Assembly: GCF_023983475.1 (NCBI RefSeq)
Contig: NZ_CP092712.1
Location: 2,604,001-2,668,000, forward strand
Source of the DNA: Aliivibrio fischeri ATCC 7744 = JCM 18803 = DSM 507
GTDB lineage: Bacteria > Pseudomonadota > Gammaproteobacteria > Enterobacterales > Vibrionaceae
Reading direction: 5' to 3'
DNA: 64,000 nucleotides
This document shows positions 1 through 8,193 of this stretch, one piece after another. Below the pieces are notes generated by a model that searched no databases, had not been told where the DNA came from, and worked only from the letters and a program-made list of their open reading frames with translations. Made by a program: the position numbers and the translations under genes. The first letter of the stretch is position 1. The number at the start of each line of letters is the position of its first letter.

Positions 1-1110
1 GGGGATTGGCTTAATCAAGGTATGCAAATGCACGAGCTTTACCCTCCTCATGCTGTACCGAATTTAATGCTAGGAAATCACGATGTTGTTCGCTTTGGTG
101 ACTTACTTCAACGTGGTGATATTGCTAATCCAAATGACAAAAACTATTGGACTCGACACAAAGCAGCCCTCTCTTTTCAAGCCGCTTATACAGGCCCAAT
201 AACCCTATACTATGGTGATGAAATTGGTGATCAAGTTGACGGTTTTTCCAAAAAAGAGAATAAAGATACCTGTGCCATTAAAGGGCTTTGTGATGATCAC
301 ATAGCTCGATCATCTGCCAAAATTGATGGTCTTACCGCCAAGTTGACTCCAGAGCAAACGGATTTAAAAAATTACGTTACCGCATTAATGCAATTACGTA
401 TTAAGCACCCTGCTTTATCTAAGGGTAAAAGAGTTAATTTAGTAGCAAATAAAGAAGTCTATATCGATCATAAACAATCTGAAAATGATGCAATTGTTTA
501 TATGGTAAGTACTCAAGAGGCAGATCAAACGCTCTCCTTAGATGCAGAACAGCTTGGGTCAAAAGGTAACTTAATTGATCTCATCACCGAGCAGATTTTT
601 ACTCCAATGAATGGAATATACACCATCCCATTATCCAACTTTGAAAGTCGATTTTTAACAATAGAAGAGCCAAATAGTACAGGACCTATCACAGAGCAAA
701 AAGAAATAGCGCTATATGGCAGTGGTTTTATGGCGCAATGCGATAACCCTACTATCACAGACACCAACGCCCCTTTACAAGATACCTTATATTTAATTGG
801 CGATTTCTCTGACTCTCGTTGGAGCCATAAAGAAACCAGAGCGTATCAATATAAAGGAAACAACATTTATCAAGTGGTCATCAATGAAAAACGAGGCCCT
901 TATAAAATGCAATATGCAACAAAAGACTGGGGCGCTCAATACACAGCCGAAGGACTATCACCCAAATTGGGACAATCAAATAAACTCATTACTGGTGGCT
1001 ATGGCCAAGATACCGCCATCTATCTTCCTGAAGATGGTAACTACGTTTGGAGCTTAGAGTTCACTTCCCAAGGAGAGCCAAAATCAATGATGGTTTCTAA
1101 GTGTAAATAA
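1..1110 (+). CDS. malS: Periplasmic alpha-amylase MalS-like, C-terminal part
   Basis: This is the end of a glycoside hydrolase family 13 alpha-amylase; the reading frame is open to the left edge, so the N-terminus and most of the barrel are missing. The visible part opens with the conserved GH13 region IV, seen as LGNHDVVRFG with its transition-state His-Asp, followed by the YYGDEIG segment typical of the family. The last ~110 residues, after the barrel, form a separate beta-rich module (LYLIGDFSDSRW onward) resembling a starch-binding or accessory domain. MalS hydrolyses maltodextrins in the periplasm, which fits the following lamB and malM. The MalS assignment rather than another GH13 amylase rests on this context. 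Confidence 0.8.
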   Translation, partial: GDWLNQGMQMHELYPPHAVPNLMLGNHDVVRFGDLLQRGDIANPNDKNYWTRHKAALSFQAAYTGPITLYYGDEIGDQVDGFSKKENKDTCAIKGLCDDHIARSSAKIDGLTAKLTPEQTDLKNYVTALMQLRIKHPALSKGKRVNLVANKEVYIDHKQSENDAIVYMVSTQEADQTLSLDAEQLGSKGNLIDLITEQIFTPMNGIYTIPLSNFESRFLTIEEPNSTGPITEQKEIALYGSGFMAQCDNPTITDTNAPLQDTLYLIGDFSDSRWSHKETRAYQYKGNNIYQVVINEKRGPYKMQYATKDWGAQYTAEGLSPKLGQSNKLITGGYGQDTAIYLPEDGNYVWSLEFTSQGEPKSMMVSKCK

Positions 1111-1157
1111 CCCCTCCTTTACCTTAAATTAATGAATAAAATATGAACTATTTCTAG

Positions 1158-1177
1158 CCAACAATGTCTATTGTTGG
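1158..1177 (+). terminator. Possible weak terminator after malS
   Basis: A perfect inverted repeat with 8-bp arms (CCAACAAT / ATTGTTGG) and a GTCT loop lies about 50 nt after the amylase stop. It lacks a U-tract, so it could be a weak terminator, an mRNA-protecting stem, or incidental. Confidence 0.3.
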
Positions 1178-1385
1178 TTAGATCACATTTCTGATTATTT
1201 CTTAATTTCCCTCTTTTACGATTTTCTTCATTATTTCTAATTTCAAAATATCTTTCGACGTGAGCCTTATCTCATAAATATTTTCAATCACTCCTACTAA
1301 GTGTGATTATTATCAAAAGAAGACCTGCCATTCATTTTTCTCATCCTTAGTACTACGCCCTATCATCCTTAAAAAGAGGAGGAGG
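1172..1385 (+). promoter_or_regulatory. MalT boxes and CRP-like sites upstream of lamB
   Basis: The 399-bp gap between the amylase and lamB holds a maltose-type control region. MalT boxes follow GGGGA(G/T)GAGG with core GGA(G/T)GA. GAGGAGGAGG at 1376-1385 matches 9 of 10 in direct orientation, and inverted cores TCATCC lie at 1341-1346 and 1363-1368. CRP-like palindromes are TGTGA-N6-TCAAA at 1302-1317 (9/10 core bases) and TGTTG-N6-TCACA at 1172-1187 (8/10). This arrangement matches MalT- and cAMP-CRP-dependent maltoporin promoters. A clear -10 could not be fixed. Sites were read by eye. Confidence 0.6.
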
Positions 1386-1509
1386 GCAAAATACCTATTT
1401 ATTTTTAATCTGTGTCTCGTTCGATAACGACAGATGTTTACTTCACTTCCCTACACTGCCATGAGTTAAGTAAACGTTTTCAAATCAAAATATGAAATAG
1501 GATTTTAAG

Positions 1510-2853
1510 ATGAAAATGAATAAATACACATTGCTTGCCGCAGCTGTTTCTACAGCACTATTTTCTGGCGCTACACTTGCAGAAACCGATGTTGCACTGG
1601 ATGTCATCGCAGGTGATGAAGCTGCACCAAAAGTTGAAAAAGTAAATGGAACTGATGTTATTTCAGATGGTTGGGAAGTTCACGGTTACGCGTCAATGAA
1701 CTTCCGTATGGTTGATGGCGAAACAGTAGATACTGAATTTGGTAAGCCAGACTATAAAACAGCAGGTACTCACGGAAAAAGTACTAACCAAGTTGAATTC
1801 GTAATCAAAAAACATACTGAACATGCTAATGGTGTTTGGTCTGACTTTGTCGTTCGTTCTGAATACGGTAATGGTAACTCTTACGCTTACTCATCTCCTG
1901 GTAGCCAAAAAGCCAACACAACGGCACAATTTGAAATCAAAGAAACTTATGTTGAAATTGGTGGTTTATCTTACCTAGGTGAAGATACGTCTATCTGGGG
2001 TGGTCAACGTTACCTAAACCGTTCTGCAAGTGCACTATCGGGTGAATTCTGGAAACAATCATCAGGTGTTGGTGCAGGTATTCAAACTAAACTTGGTGGC
2101 AACACAGCAGGTTTTGCAATTGTTGCTGCAGATACAGACGGTGATATCAATAATGGTCCCGGTGCTGATGGTCGACAAACACTAACCTCACACGATTTAT
2201 ACTACTACGGTGTTGATGTTGGCTTTGGTAGCTTAGATTTTGATTTCAAATACATCACTCAAGCTAATGTTCAAGATGATGACGGTTTTGGCGCATCTAT
2301 CACATTAAACTCTAGTTACTACGGCCTAGATGGTTGGTCACAAACAGCGATTGCTTACGGTAAAGGCGCAGCGCAAAACCGTGGTGTGAACTTTGGTAGC
2401 TGGTCAGGTGGCGATGACAATGCTGAATCTATCTTCTTCACTTCAGGCGGTGTGGTAAACATTTCGGAAAACTGGCAAATGGGTTCAGAAGTAACGTATT
2501 TTGCGGCATTAGATGAACTATTTGGTGCTAAAGACCTAAAACGTTACATCGTTGCAGCACGTCCATCATACAAAGTGAACGATAACCTTCGTCTTGAAGC
2601 GACAGGTTCTTACGCTCATGAAGAAGGTGCTGAAGGTTACTGGGGACGTACTGGCGATGATCTGAAGAGTGACATTATTAACGTTGAATTAGCGGCAGCA
2701 TTTACAGTTAACGCTGACTATTTCGGTCGCCCACAAATCAAACCATACGTGAGCTACATTACCGCTGATGATGAAGCAAGTGCTAAACAAATTGGCATTA
2801 AAGATGGTAAGTCAGAAACAATTATCGGTGTACACACTGAAATCTGGTTCTAA
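1510..2853 (+). CDS. lamB: Maltoporin LamB
   Basis: This is the outer-membrane maltodextrin-selective porin, a trimeric 18-stranded beta-barrel. The 447-residue product has a classical signal peptide with predicted cleavage after Ala24 (GATLA-E). The mature part has alternating aromatic beta-strands, early WEVHGYASMNFR, GGQRYLNR in the middle, and a terminal aromatic residue (HTEIWF) as expected for Bam-dependent barrel assembly. It is somewhat longer than many maltoporins owing to an acidic N-terminal stretch after the signal. An AGG lies just before the ATG. Upstream MalT and CRP sites imply induction by maltotriose and catabolite control; malM follows after a terminator. Confidence 0.93.
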   Translation: MKMNKYTLLAAAVSTALFSGATLAETDVALDVIAGDEAAPKVEKVNGTDVISDGWEVHGYASMNFRMVDGETVDTEFGKPDYKTAGTHGKSTNQVEFVIKKHTEHANGVWSDFVVRSEYGNGNSYAYSSPGSQKANTTAQFEIKETYVEIGGLSYLGEDTSIWGGQRYLNRSASALSGEFWKQSSGVGAGIQTKLGGNTAGFAIVAADTDGDINNGPGADGRQTLTSHDLYYYGVDVGFGSLDFDFKYITQANVQDDDGFGASITLNSSYYGLDGWSQTAIAYGKGAAQNRGVNFGSWSGGDDNAESIFFTSGGVVNISENWQMGSEVTYFAALDELFGAKDLKRYIVAARPSYKVNDNLRLEATGSYAHEEGAEGYWGRTGDDLKSDIINVELAAAFTVNADYFGRPQIKPYVSYITADDEASAKQIGIKDGKSETIIGVHTEIWF

Positions 2854-2866
2854 CTGAGTTAAAGTG

Positions 2867-2893
2867 AAAGGCGGCCAAATGGCTGCCTTTTTG
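2867..2893 (+). terminator. Rho-independent terminator after lamB
   Basis: The inverted repeat AAAGGCGGCC / GGCTGCCTTT (one G-T wobble) has an AAAT loop and runs into a short T-tract. It lies 13 nt after the lamB stop and before malM, so it could attenuate rather than fully block readthrough into malM. Confidence 0.75.
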
Positions 2894-2926
2894 CGTTTAT
2901 TATCACCTTAATAATGGAGTATCGTG

Positions 2927-3754
2927 ATGAACACGAAAAAATTGTTACTTAGCTTATTTATCGGTCTCTCTTTGACTGCGTGTTCTTCAACCGAAGCCGT
3001 ACAACAACAGCCAATAGAACCGCTCGCAAATTCTCAAGTATGCTGTAATGACTTTTCTCAATATCCTTGGATACAGCTAGCGACAACGGAAGATATCGAT
3101 TTCCAATTAGATAAAGATTCACCTATTGGTCATTTTTCTGATGGAAACAGCTATTTTAATGCCTTCAAATTCGCTGAACGTTCAGGAAAAGTACAACTTC
3201 GTCTCTCTAGTTTAATGATTAATGACTCAGTTGCAGCACCAAAACTCATTGCTCTCGATCATGAATTTAATGTGGTAAGTACAACAAGTTTAGACCAATT
3301 TGATGTCAAACCATCCGATGCATTTACTCGTACTCAGTTTCAATTAAATTTCCAACTTGATGCAGCTAAAACCCCTTATTTTATTATCTATTCTTCTAAT
3401 GAGTATTTAGGTCAATCTATTAAGGTGAAGCACCCAGCAAGGATCAGAGCGGAAGAATTAGGTGAACCGATGCCAATAGTGACGGATCCGACTTATGCCT
3501 ATGAGCGTTTTGGTAAACTAAAGCTATCGATAAAAACGCTTTCATTACAAGCGCATAAACAAACACCTCAACAATCTAAAGTAGCAATAAAATCGGCACA
3601 ACCAGAAACGCACACTTTCTATAAAGAAGCCATTGTTGAAGCAGTAAAAACAAACGACATACCTAAAGCATTAGCGCTACTAGAAGAAGCAAAAGCGTTG
3701 GGAATTAAAGATGCTCAAGATACATTTGTTCAAGCTTTAGAAAGTCAAAAATAA
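2927..3754 (+). CDS. malM: MalM-like periplasmic lipoprotein of the maltose regulon
   Basis: The protein resembles MalM, encoded after lamB in enterobacteria and vibrios; its biochemical role is poorly defined. The start chosen is ATG 2927 with GGAG seven nt upstream; a GTG directly before it is too close to that ribosome-binding site. The N-terminus KKLLLSLFIGLSLTAC is a lipoprotein signal with lipobox LTAC, giving a lipidated Cys about residue 18. The following low-complexity linker is rich in Gln and Pro. The C-terminal region (after about residue 205) is predicted helical and may be TPR-like (AIVEAVKTNDIPKALALLEEAKALG). The lipoprotein form suggests envelope anchoring beside LamB. Family assignment relies on order plus overall resemblance. 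Confidence 0.8.
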   Translation: MNTKKLLLSLFIGLSLTACSSTEAVQQQPIEPLANSQVCCNDFSQYPWIQLATTEDIDFQLDKDSPIGHFSDGNSYFNAFKFAERSGKVQLRLSSLMINDSVAAPKLIALDHEFNVVSTTSLDQFDVKPSDAFTRTQFQLNFQLDAAKTPYFIIYSSNEYLGQSIKVKHPARIRAEELGEPMPIVTDPTYAYERFGKLKLSIKTLSLQAHKQTPQQSKVAIKSAQPETHTFYKEAIVEAVKTNDIPKALALLEEAKALGIKDAQDTFVQALESQK

Positions 3755-3770
3755 TTTCTTACTTAAATAA

Positions 3771-3806
3771 AAAAAGGCTTCTAACTTAATTAGTTAGAAG
3801 CCTTTT
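3771..3806. terminator. Bidirectional terminator between malM and maeB
   Basis: A long, nearly perfect stem (AAAAGGCTTCTAACT / AGTTAGAAGCCTTTT) is flanked by A-rich sequence on the left and T-rich on the right. It sits between the convergent ends of malM and the malic enzyme gene and can serve both strands. Confidence 0.85.
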
Positions 3807-3827
3807 CTACATAAAAGATAAAACGAA

Positions 3828-5076
3828 TTACGCTTCCATGTATCCTTCAGGCATTTCTATACGAGCGACCCCTGAGTCAACAGCAGCTTGTGCTACCGCT
3901 TTAGCAACTCGTGGAAGTAGACGAGGATCCATTGGTTTTGGAATGATATAGTCAGAGCCAAATGTCAGTGATTCAACGCCAGCGGCTTTTAATACCTCAA
4001 CGGGCACTTCTTCTTTAGCTAATTGACGAATGGCATCAACAGCAGCTAGCTTCATTTCATCATTAATTTCACTTGCACGCACATCTAGCGCACCACGGAA
4101 GATAAATGGGAAACAAAGTACGTTATTTACTTGGTTTGGATAATCAGAACGGCCTGTACCCATGATTAAGTCAGAACGAACTTCATGAGCCAATTCAGGT
4201 TTAATTTCAGGATCTGGATTTGAACAAGCAAACACAACTGGTTTATCAGCCATTAGCTTCAGATCTTCTGCATCTAATAAATTTGGACCAGATACACCCA
4301 AGAATAAATCGGCACCTTCGATAACATCTTGCAATGTGCGCTTATCGGTATTGTTTGCAAAACGTTGTTTGTACTCATTAATGTCGTCACGGCGAGTATG
4401 AATCACACCTTTACGATCCAGCATGTAGATCTTCTCACGCATTGCGCCACACTTAATAAGTAGCTCCATACATGCAACAGCTGCTGCACCAGCACCTAAA
4501 CATACAATGATCGCATCTTCTAACTTCTTACCTTGCAGCTCAATCGCATTTAGCATACCAGCAGCAGTTACGATCGCTGTACCATGTTGATCATCATGGA
4601 ATACAGGTACATCACAAAGTTCAATAAGGCGACGTTCAATCTCAAAACAGTCTGGTGCTTTAATATCTTCTAAGTTAATACCACCAAATGTATCTGCAAT
4701 ATTAGCAACCGTATCAACAAACTCATCAATCGTACGGTGTTTTACTTCGATATCAATCGAGTCTAAGCCTGCAAAACGTTTAAAAAGAAGCGACTTACCT
4801 TCCATTACAGGTTTTGATGCAAGAGGACCTAAATTACCTAAACCAAGAATTGCCGTACCATTTGAAATAACCGCAACCATATTACCTTTTGATGTGTACT
4901 TATAAAACATCATCAGGATTCTTTGCAATTTCACGTACAGGCTCAGCCACACCAGGGCTGTAAGCCAAAGCAAGGTCTTCTACTGTGTCAGCCGGTTTAG
5001 TCAATGCAACTTCAATTTTACCTGGAGTTGGGTAAGCGTGATAATCTAGAGCTTGCTTGCGAAATTCTTCAGACAT
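3828..5076 (-). pseudogene. maeB: NADP-type malic enzyme, frameshifted
   Basis: Malic enzyme oxidatively decarboxylates malate to pyruvate, feeding gluconeogenic carbon and NAD(P)H. The natural start is ATG 5076 (MSEEFRKQALDYHAYP) with AGGAA upstream. This frame runs about 61 codons to ...AKNPDDV and then hits TAA, because the run of A (plus strand) at 4904-4907 is one base longer than DDVYKYTSKGN requires. The rest (KYTSKGNMVAVISNG, GLGNLGPLASKPVMEGK, the NAD(P) fold near VCLGAGAAAVACMEL, to EGYMEA) is intact in another frame. Repaired length is about 415 residues, the short form without a phosphotransacetylase domain. A homopolymer indel could also be a sequencing or assembly error. Confidence 0.85.
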
Positions 5077-5128
5077 GATGGTTTCCTGATTTAAAAGGTA
5101 ACGTCAAAATAGTAAACCTCTATATTAG

Positions 5129-5142
5129 TTGATCTAGCTCAA
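5129..5142 (-). promoter_or_regulatory. FNR-like palindrome upstream of maeB
   Basis: TTGAG-CTAG-ATCAA (read on the minus strand) matches the FNR consensus TTGAT-N4-ATCAA at 9 of 10 positions. It lies about 50 nt upstream of the malic enzyme start, with a possible -10 (TACTAT) at 5109-5114. The spacing is closer than a class II activator position, so repression or coincidence are both possible. Confidence 0.35.
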
Positions 5143-5301
5143 ACTTCATAGCCTTTGCTTACAGATCGTACCAACAAAAATGCCGACCTATCGTACAAAT
5201 TTGAGTTAGTGATCATTCAACTAAATACAGAAAAAAGAAAAGACACAATAAGAATAATCGAATACAGAAATGAGAAAATCGTAAATTGCAGGTATAAAAA
5301 A

Positions 5302-5321
5302 AGGAGCCCTACTGGACTCCT
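5302..5321 (-). terminator. Terminator after rpmE
   Basis: On the minus strand AGGAGTCC / GGGCTCCT (one wobble pair) with a 4-nt loop is followed directly by a run of seven T residues. It starts about 20 nt after the rpmE stop. Confidence 0.85.
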
Positions 5322-5341
5322 CTTTTATCGGAAATTGGTAA

Positions 5342-5560
5342 TTATTTCTTAGAACCAATTGCACCGAAACGTTTGTTGAAGCGATCAACACGGCCGCCTG
5401 TATCAACGATACGTTGCTTACCAGTGTAGAACGGGTGACATTTGTCACATACGTCTAGGTGGATTGAATCTTTGCCTAGTGCAGAGTTGAATTCGAACTC
5501 GTTGCCGCAAGAACAAGTAGCTTTAACAGCTGTGTATTCTGGGTGGATACCTACTTTCAT
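5342..5560 (-). CDS. rpmE: 50S ribosomal protein L31 (zinc-binding form)
   Basis: L31 bridges the large subunit and the small-subunit head. The 72-residue product is the C+ zinc form: Cys16 and Cys18 (CSC) and Cys38 and Cys41 (CDKC) form the metal site. In many bacteria this form is replaced by a cysteine-free paralogue under zinc starvation; no paralogue is in the window. It is monocistronic, with its own terminator, and diverges from priA, as in many gammaproteobacteria. Confidence 0.97.
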   Translation of the reverse strand: MKVGIHPEYTAVKATCSCGNEFEFNSALGKDSIHLDVCDKCHPFYTGKQRIVDTGGRVDRFNKRFGAIGSKK

Positions 5561-5620
5561 GGGAAAACCTTAATAGTTTAGGCCGTGTCGCTATCCGATT
5601 CTAATGCCGGACACCACACG
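5561..5620 (-). promoter_or_regulatory. Structured rpmE 5' leader (candidate L31 autoregulatory element)
   Basis: The rpmE leader can fold with GTGTC pairing to GACAC (arms 5585-5589 and 5610-5614), enclosing smaller complementary GC-rich pieces, about 25 nt before the start codon. Gammaproteobacterial rpmE leaders are known to bind L31 for feedback control. I see the stem; assigning it to that class is inference. Confidence 0.35.
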
Positions 5621-5787
5621 TAGTTTAACAAAAATAGTAAGCGTAAATGGATTACACTTACTTAAGGTCGCGTATAGTAATGAATCTGGAGCGATCAATC
5701 AACTGATCTGTTACTTTTTTCACCGATTTTTTTACCCATTTGCGATATTTCTATCTAAAGGTAGACTATTCTCATTCCAATTTCTTA

Positions 5788-8001
5788 ATGATGTTAACCA
5801 TGCCCTATTCAATCGCTCATGTTGCACTGCCTGTTCCACTTGATCGCACCTTTGATTATCTTATTAAATCAGAGCAAAAACCTGTGGTCGGTGGGCGAGT
5901 AAAAGTCCCTTTTGGGCGTCAGCGTTTAATTGGTGTGGTAACAAAACTTAGCAATGAATCTGAGTTTGCTCGTGAAAAATTAAAAGCCATTGATGCGGTG
6001 CTTGATGAGCAAAGTTTATGGCCAACTAATCTATACAAATTATTAAATTGGAGCAGCACGTATTATCAGTATCCATTAGGGGATACGTTGGCAAATGCGA
6101 TGCCGTCATGGTTAAGAAAAGGAAGAGAAGCCAATTTTGCTTCGTTAAAAGCTTGGCAAATTACCGAGCTTGGTAAAAATCAAGATTTAAATAAGCTAAC
6201 ACGAGCTCCAAAACAAGCCAAAGCACTCAATTTAGTAAGACATCAACAATGCAGTCATGAGCAAATGCTTGAAGAAGAAGTGACTGCTGCCACACTAAAA
6301 GCGATTTCAGATAAAGGTTGGATTGAAGAGATATCCCTTGCTCCGACACCAAGCTACTGGTATCGAGATGTTGAAGTCACTCAAGAGAAACCTCAACTCA
6401 ATGAAGAGCAATCTATCGCTATTGCTACGGTCAATGCAAATCATGAATTTGGTTGTTATCTGTTGGAAGGGGTTACGGGTTCAGGAAAAACTGAAGTCTA
6501 TTTACAGCTTCTAGAACCGATTTTAAAAGCTGGACGACAAGCGCTTATCTTGGTTCCTGAAATTGGTTTAACTCCACAAACCATTAATCGTTTTAAGCGT
6601 CGCTTTAATGTACCTGTTGATGTTATTCATTCAGGACTTAATGACACTGAGCGTTTAAATGCATGGTTAGCAGCAAGGGATAATCACGCCGGTATCATCA
6701 TTGGTACTCGTTCGGCTCTGTTTACGCCTTTTCATGATTTAGGGATCATCATTGTTGATGAAGAACATGATGCCTCTTATAAGCAACAAGACAGCATGAG
6801 ATATCATGCGCGCGATTTAGCCGTGATGAGAGCCAACTTAGATAACATCCCTATTATTCTGGGTTCAGCAACCCCTGCGTTAGAAACATTACACAATGCG
6901 AATGTTGGAAAATATCATCACCTAACACTAACCAAACGCGCAGGTACTGCCATTCCTGCTCGCCATGGTGTTCTTGATGTAAAAGGCTTATATCTTAACA
7001 GCGGCCTATCTGCCCCTTTAATTGCTCAAATGAGAAAACACTTATCTGAGGGCAATCAGGTCATGCTGTTTTTAAACCGCAGAGGCTTTTCACCTGCATT
7101 AATGTGTCATGAATGCGGTTGGATGGCTGAATGTAAACGTTGCGATGCTTTCTATACTTTCCATCAACACTCAAATGAAATTCGTTGTCACCACTGTGGT
7201 TCACAACAGCCCATTATTCATCAATGTCAAGGGTGCGGATCGACACAATTAATTTCTGTCGGTGTAGGTACAGAACAACTAGAAACACAATTAACCAATC
7301 TATTTCCTGAGTACAAAACGGTACGTATTGATAGAGATAGCACTCGTCGTAAAGGTAGCTTAGAAGACTATTTAGAAGCGATTAAGAACAATGAATACCA
7401 AATTTTAATTGGTACTCAAATGCTAGCAAAAGGCCACCATTTTCCTAACGTTACTTTGGTTGGATTAATCGACGTAGACAGCTCTCTGTTTAGTAGTGAT
7501 TTTCGAGCGCCTGAAAGATTAGCTCAATTATTTATTCAGGTTGCAGGGCGTGCAGGACGTGCAAGTAAACCAGGTGAAGTAATTTTGCAAACTCACCACC
7601 CTGAGCACTCACTACTACAAAGCTTATTACATCATGGTTATGGGCATTTTGCAGAGCACGCTTTAAAAGAACGTAAATTTGCTCAATTACCACCTTATAC
7701 CCATTTATCTCTTTTTAGAGCAGAAGCAAATAATAACGAAAACGTGGAACAATTCTTACGACAAGTACGTGATATTTTAGAAAGCCACCCACAATTTCAT
7801 GATGCAACACCAGTACTTGGGCCGATCCCCGCACCATTAGCCCGTCGTGCAGGTAAATACCGCTGGCAACTATTATTCCAAGCACCAAACCGCACGGTAA
7901 TGCAATCAATGCTTCGTGGTGCAAAAACCGCCATCGAACTTTTACCTCTAGCAAAAAAAGTTCGATGGACTTTAGATATTGAGCCGCAAGATTTAAGTTA
8001 A
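5788..8001 (+). CDS. priA: Primosomal replication restart helicase PriA
   Basis: PriA recognises abandoned forks and D-loops and reloads DnaB; PriB, encoded at 48.4 kb here, is its partner. An N-terminal 3'-DNA-binding domain starts at IAHVALPVPLDRTFDYL. The helicase core has Walker A GVTGSGKTEVY and Walker B VDEEHD, with GSATPALE as motif III. Eight cysteines in four CxxC pairs (CHEC, CKRC, CHHC, CQGC) bind two zincs, and GTQMLAKGHHFPNVTLVGLI and QVAGRAGRA are the later helicase motifs. The start is uncertain: ATG 5788, 5791 or 5800 all precede the conserved region, and none has a strong Shine-Dalgarno. An in-frame TTG at 5740 gives an unconserved extension and was not used. Confidence 0.95.
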   Translation: MMLTMPYSIAHVALPVPLDRTFDYLIKSEQKPVVGGRVKVPFGRQRLIGVVTKLSNESEFAREKLKAIDAVLDEQSLWPTNLYKLLNWSSTYYQYPLGDTLANAMPSWLRKGREANFASLKAWQITELGKNQDLNKLTRAPKQAKALNLVRHQQCSHEQMLEEEVTAATLKAISDKGWIEEISLAPTPSYWYRDVEVTQEKPQLNEEQSIAIATVNANHEFGCYLLEGVTGSGKTEVYLQLLEPILKAGRQALILVPEIGLTPQTINRFKRRFNVPVDVIHSGLNDTERLNAWLAARDNHAGIIIGTRSALFTPFHDLGIIIVDEEHDASYKQQDSMRYHARDLAVMRANLDNIPIILGSATPALETLHNANVGKYHHLTLTKRAGTAIPARHGVLDVKGLYLNSGLSAPLIAQMRKHLSEGNQVMLFLNRRGFSPALMCHECGWMAECKRCDAFYTFHQHSNEIRCHHCGSQQPIIHQCQGCGSTQLISVGVGTEQLETQLTNLFPEYKTVRIDRDSTRRKGSLEDYLEAIKNNEYQILIGTQMLAKGHHFPNVTLVGLIDVDSSLFSSDFRAPERLAQLFIQVAGRAGRASKPGEVILQTHHPEHSLLQSLLHHGYGHFAEHALKERKFAQLPPYTHLSLFRAEANNNENVEQFLRQVRDILESHPQFHDATPVLGPIPAPLARRAGKYRWQLLFQAPNRTVMQSMLRGAKTAIELLPLAKKVRWTLDIEPQDLS

Positions 8002-8112
8002 TGTCGGTTTTATCAACAATTTTCCTGTTGAAAAAGTGAAACAATCGGTCTTCATGTGAGAGAAATCACAATACAGATGTAATTTTTGTTAAACGAGCCG
8101 TATTTAAATCTT

Positions 8113-8176
8113 TATTTTATGAATAAAATATCTTCTCATTCAAATAGAGCAATCGTTTACTTTTAAGATAAAAGTA
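8113..8176 (+). repeat. Two AT-rich palindromes upstream of cytR
   Basis: TATTTTAT-GA-ATAAAATA (8113-8130) is a perfect inverted repeat with 8-bp arms. TACTTTT-N5-AAAAGTA (8158-8176) is a second perfect one with 7-bp arms, ending just before the GGGGAG ribosome-binding site of cytR. Their positions suit an operator or leader stem; the binding factor is unknown. Confidence 0.4.
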
Positions 8177-8193
8177 TTGGGGAGAAGATAATT

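Noticed and set aside
5155-5448. Short open frames on both strands between maeB and rpmE
   Set aside because: They have no ribosome-binding site, low-complexity AT-rich codons and overlap the rpmE terminator and gene; no family resemblance.
5740-5787. Longer N-terminus for PriA from a TTG
   Set aside because: The extra residues are unconserved and the TTG has no Shine-Dalgarno; family members begin near IAHVALPVPL.
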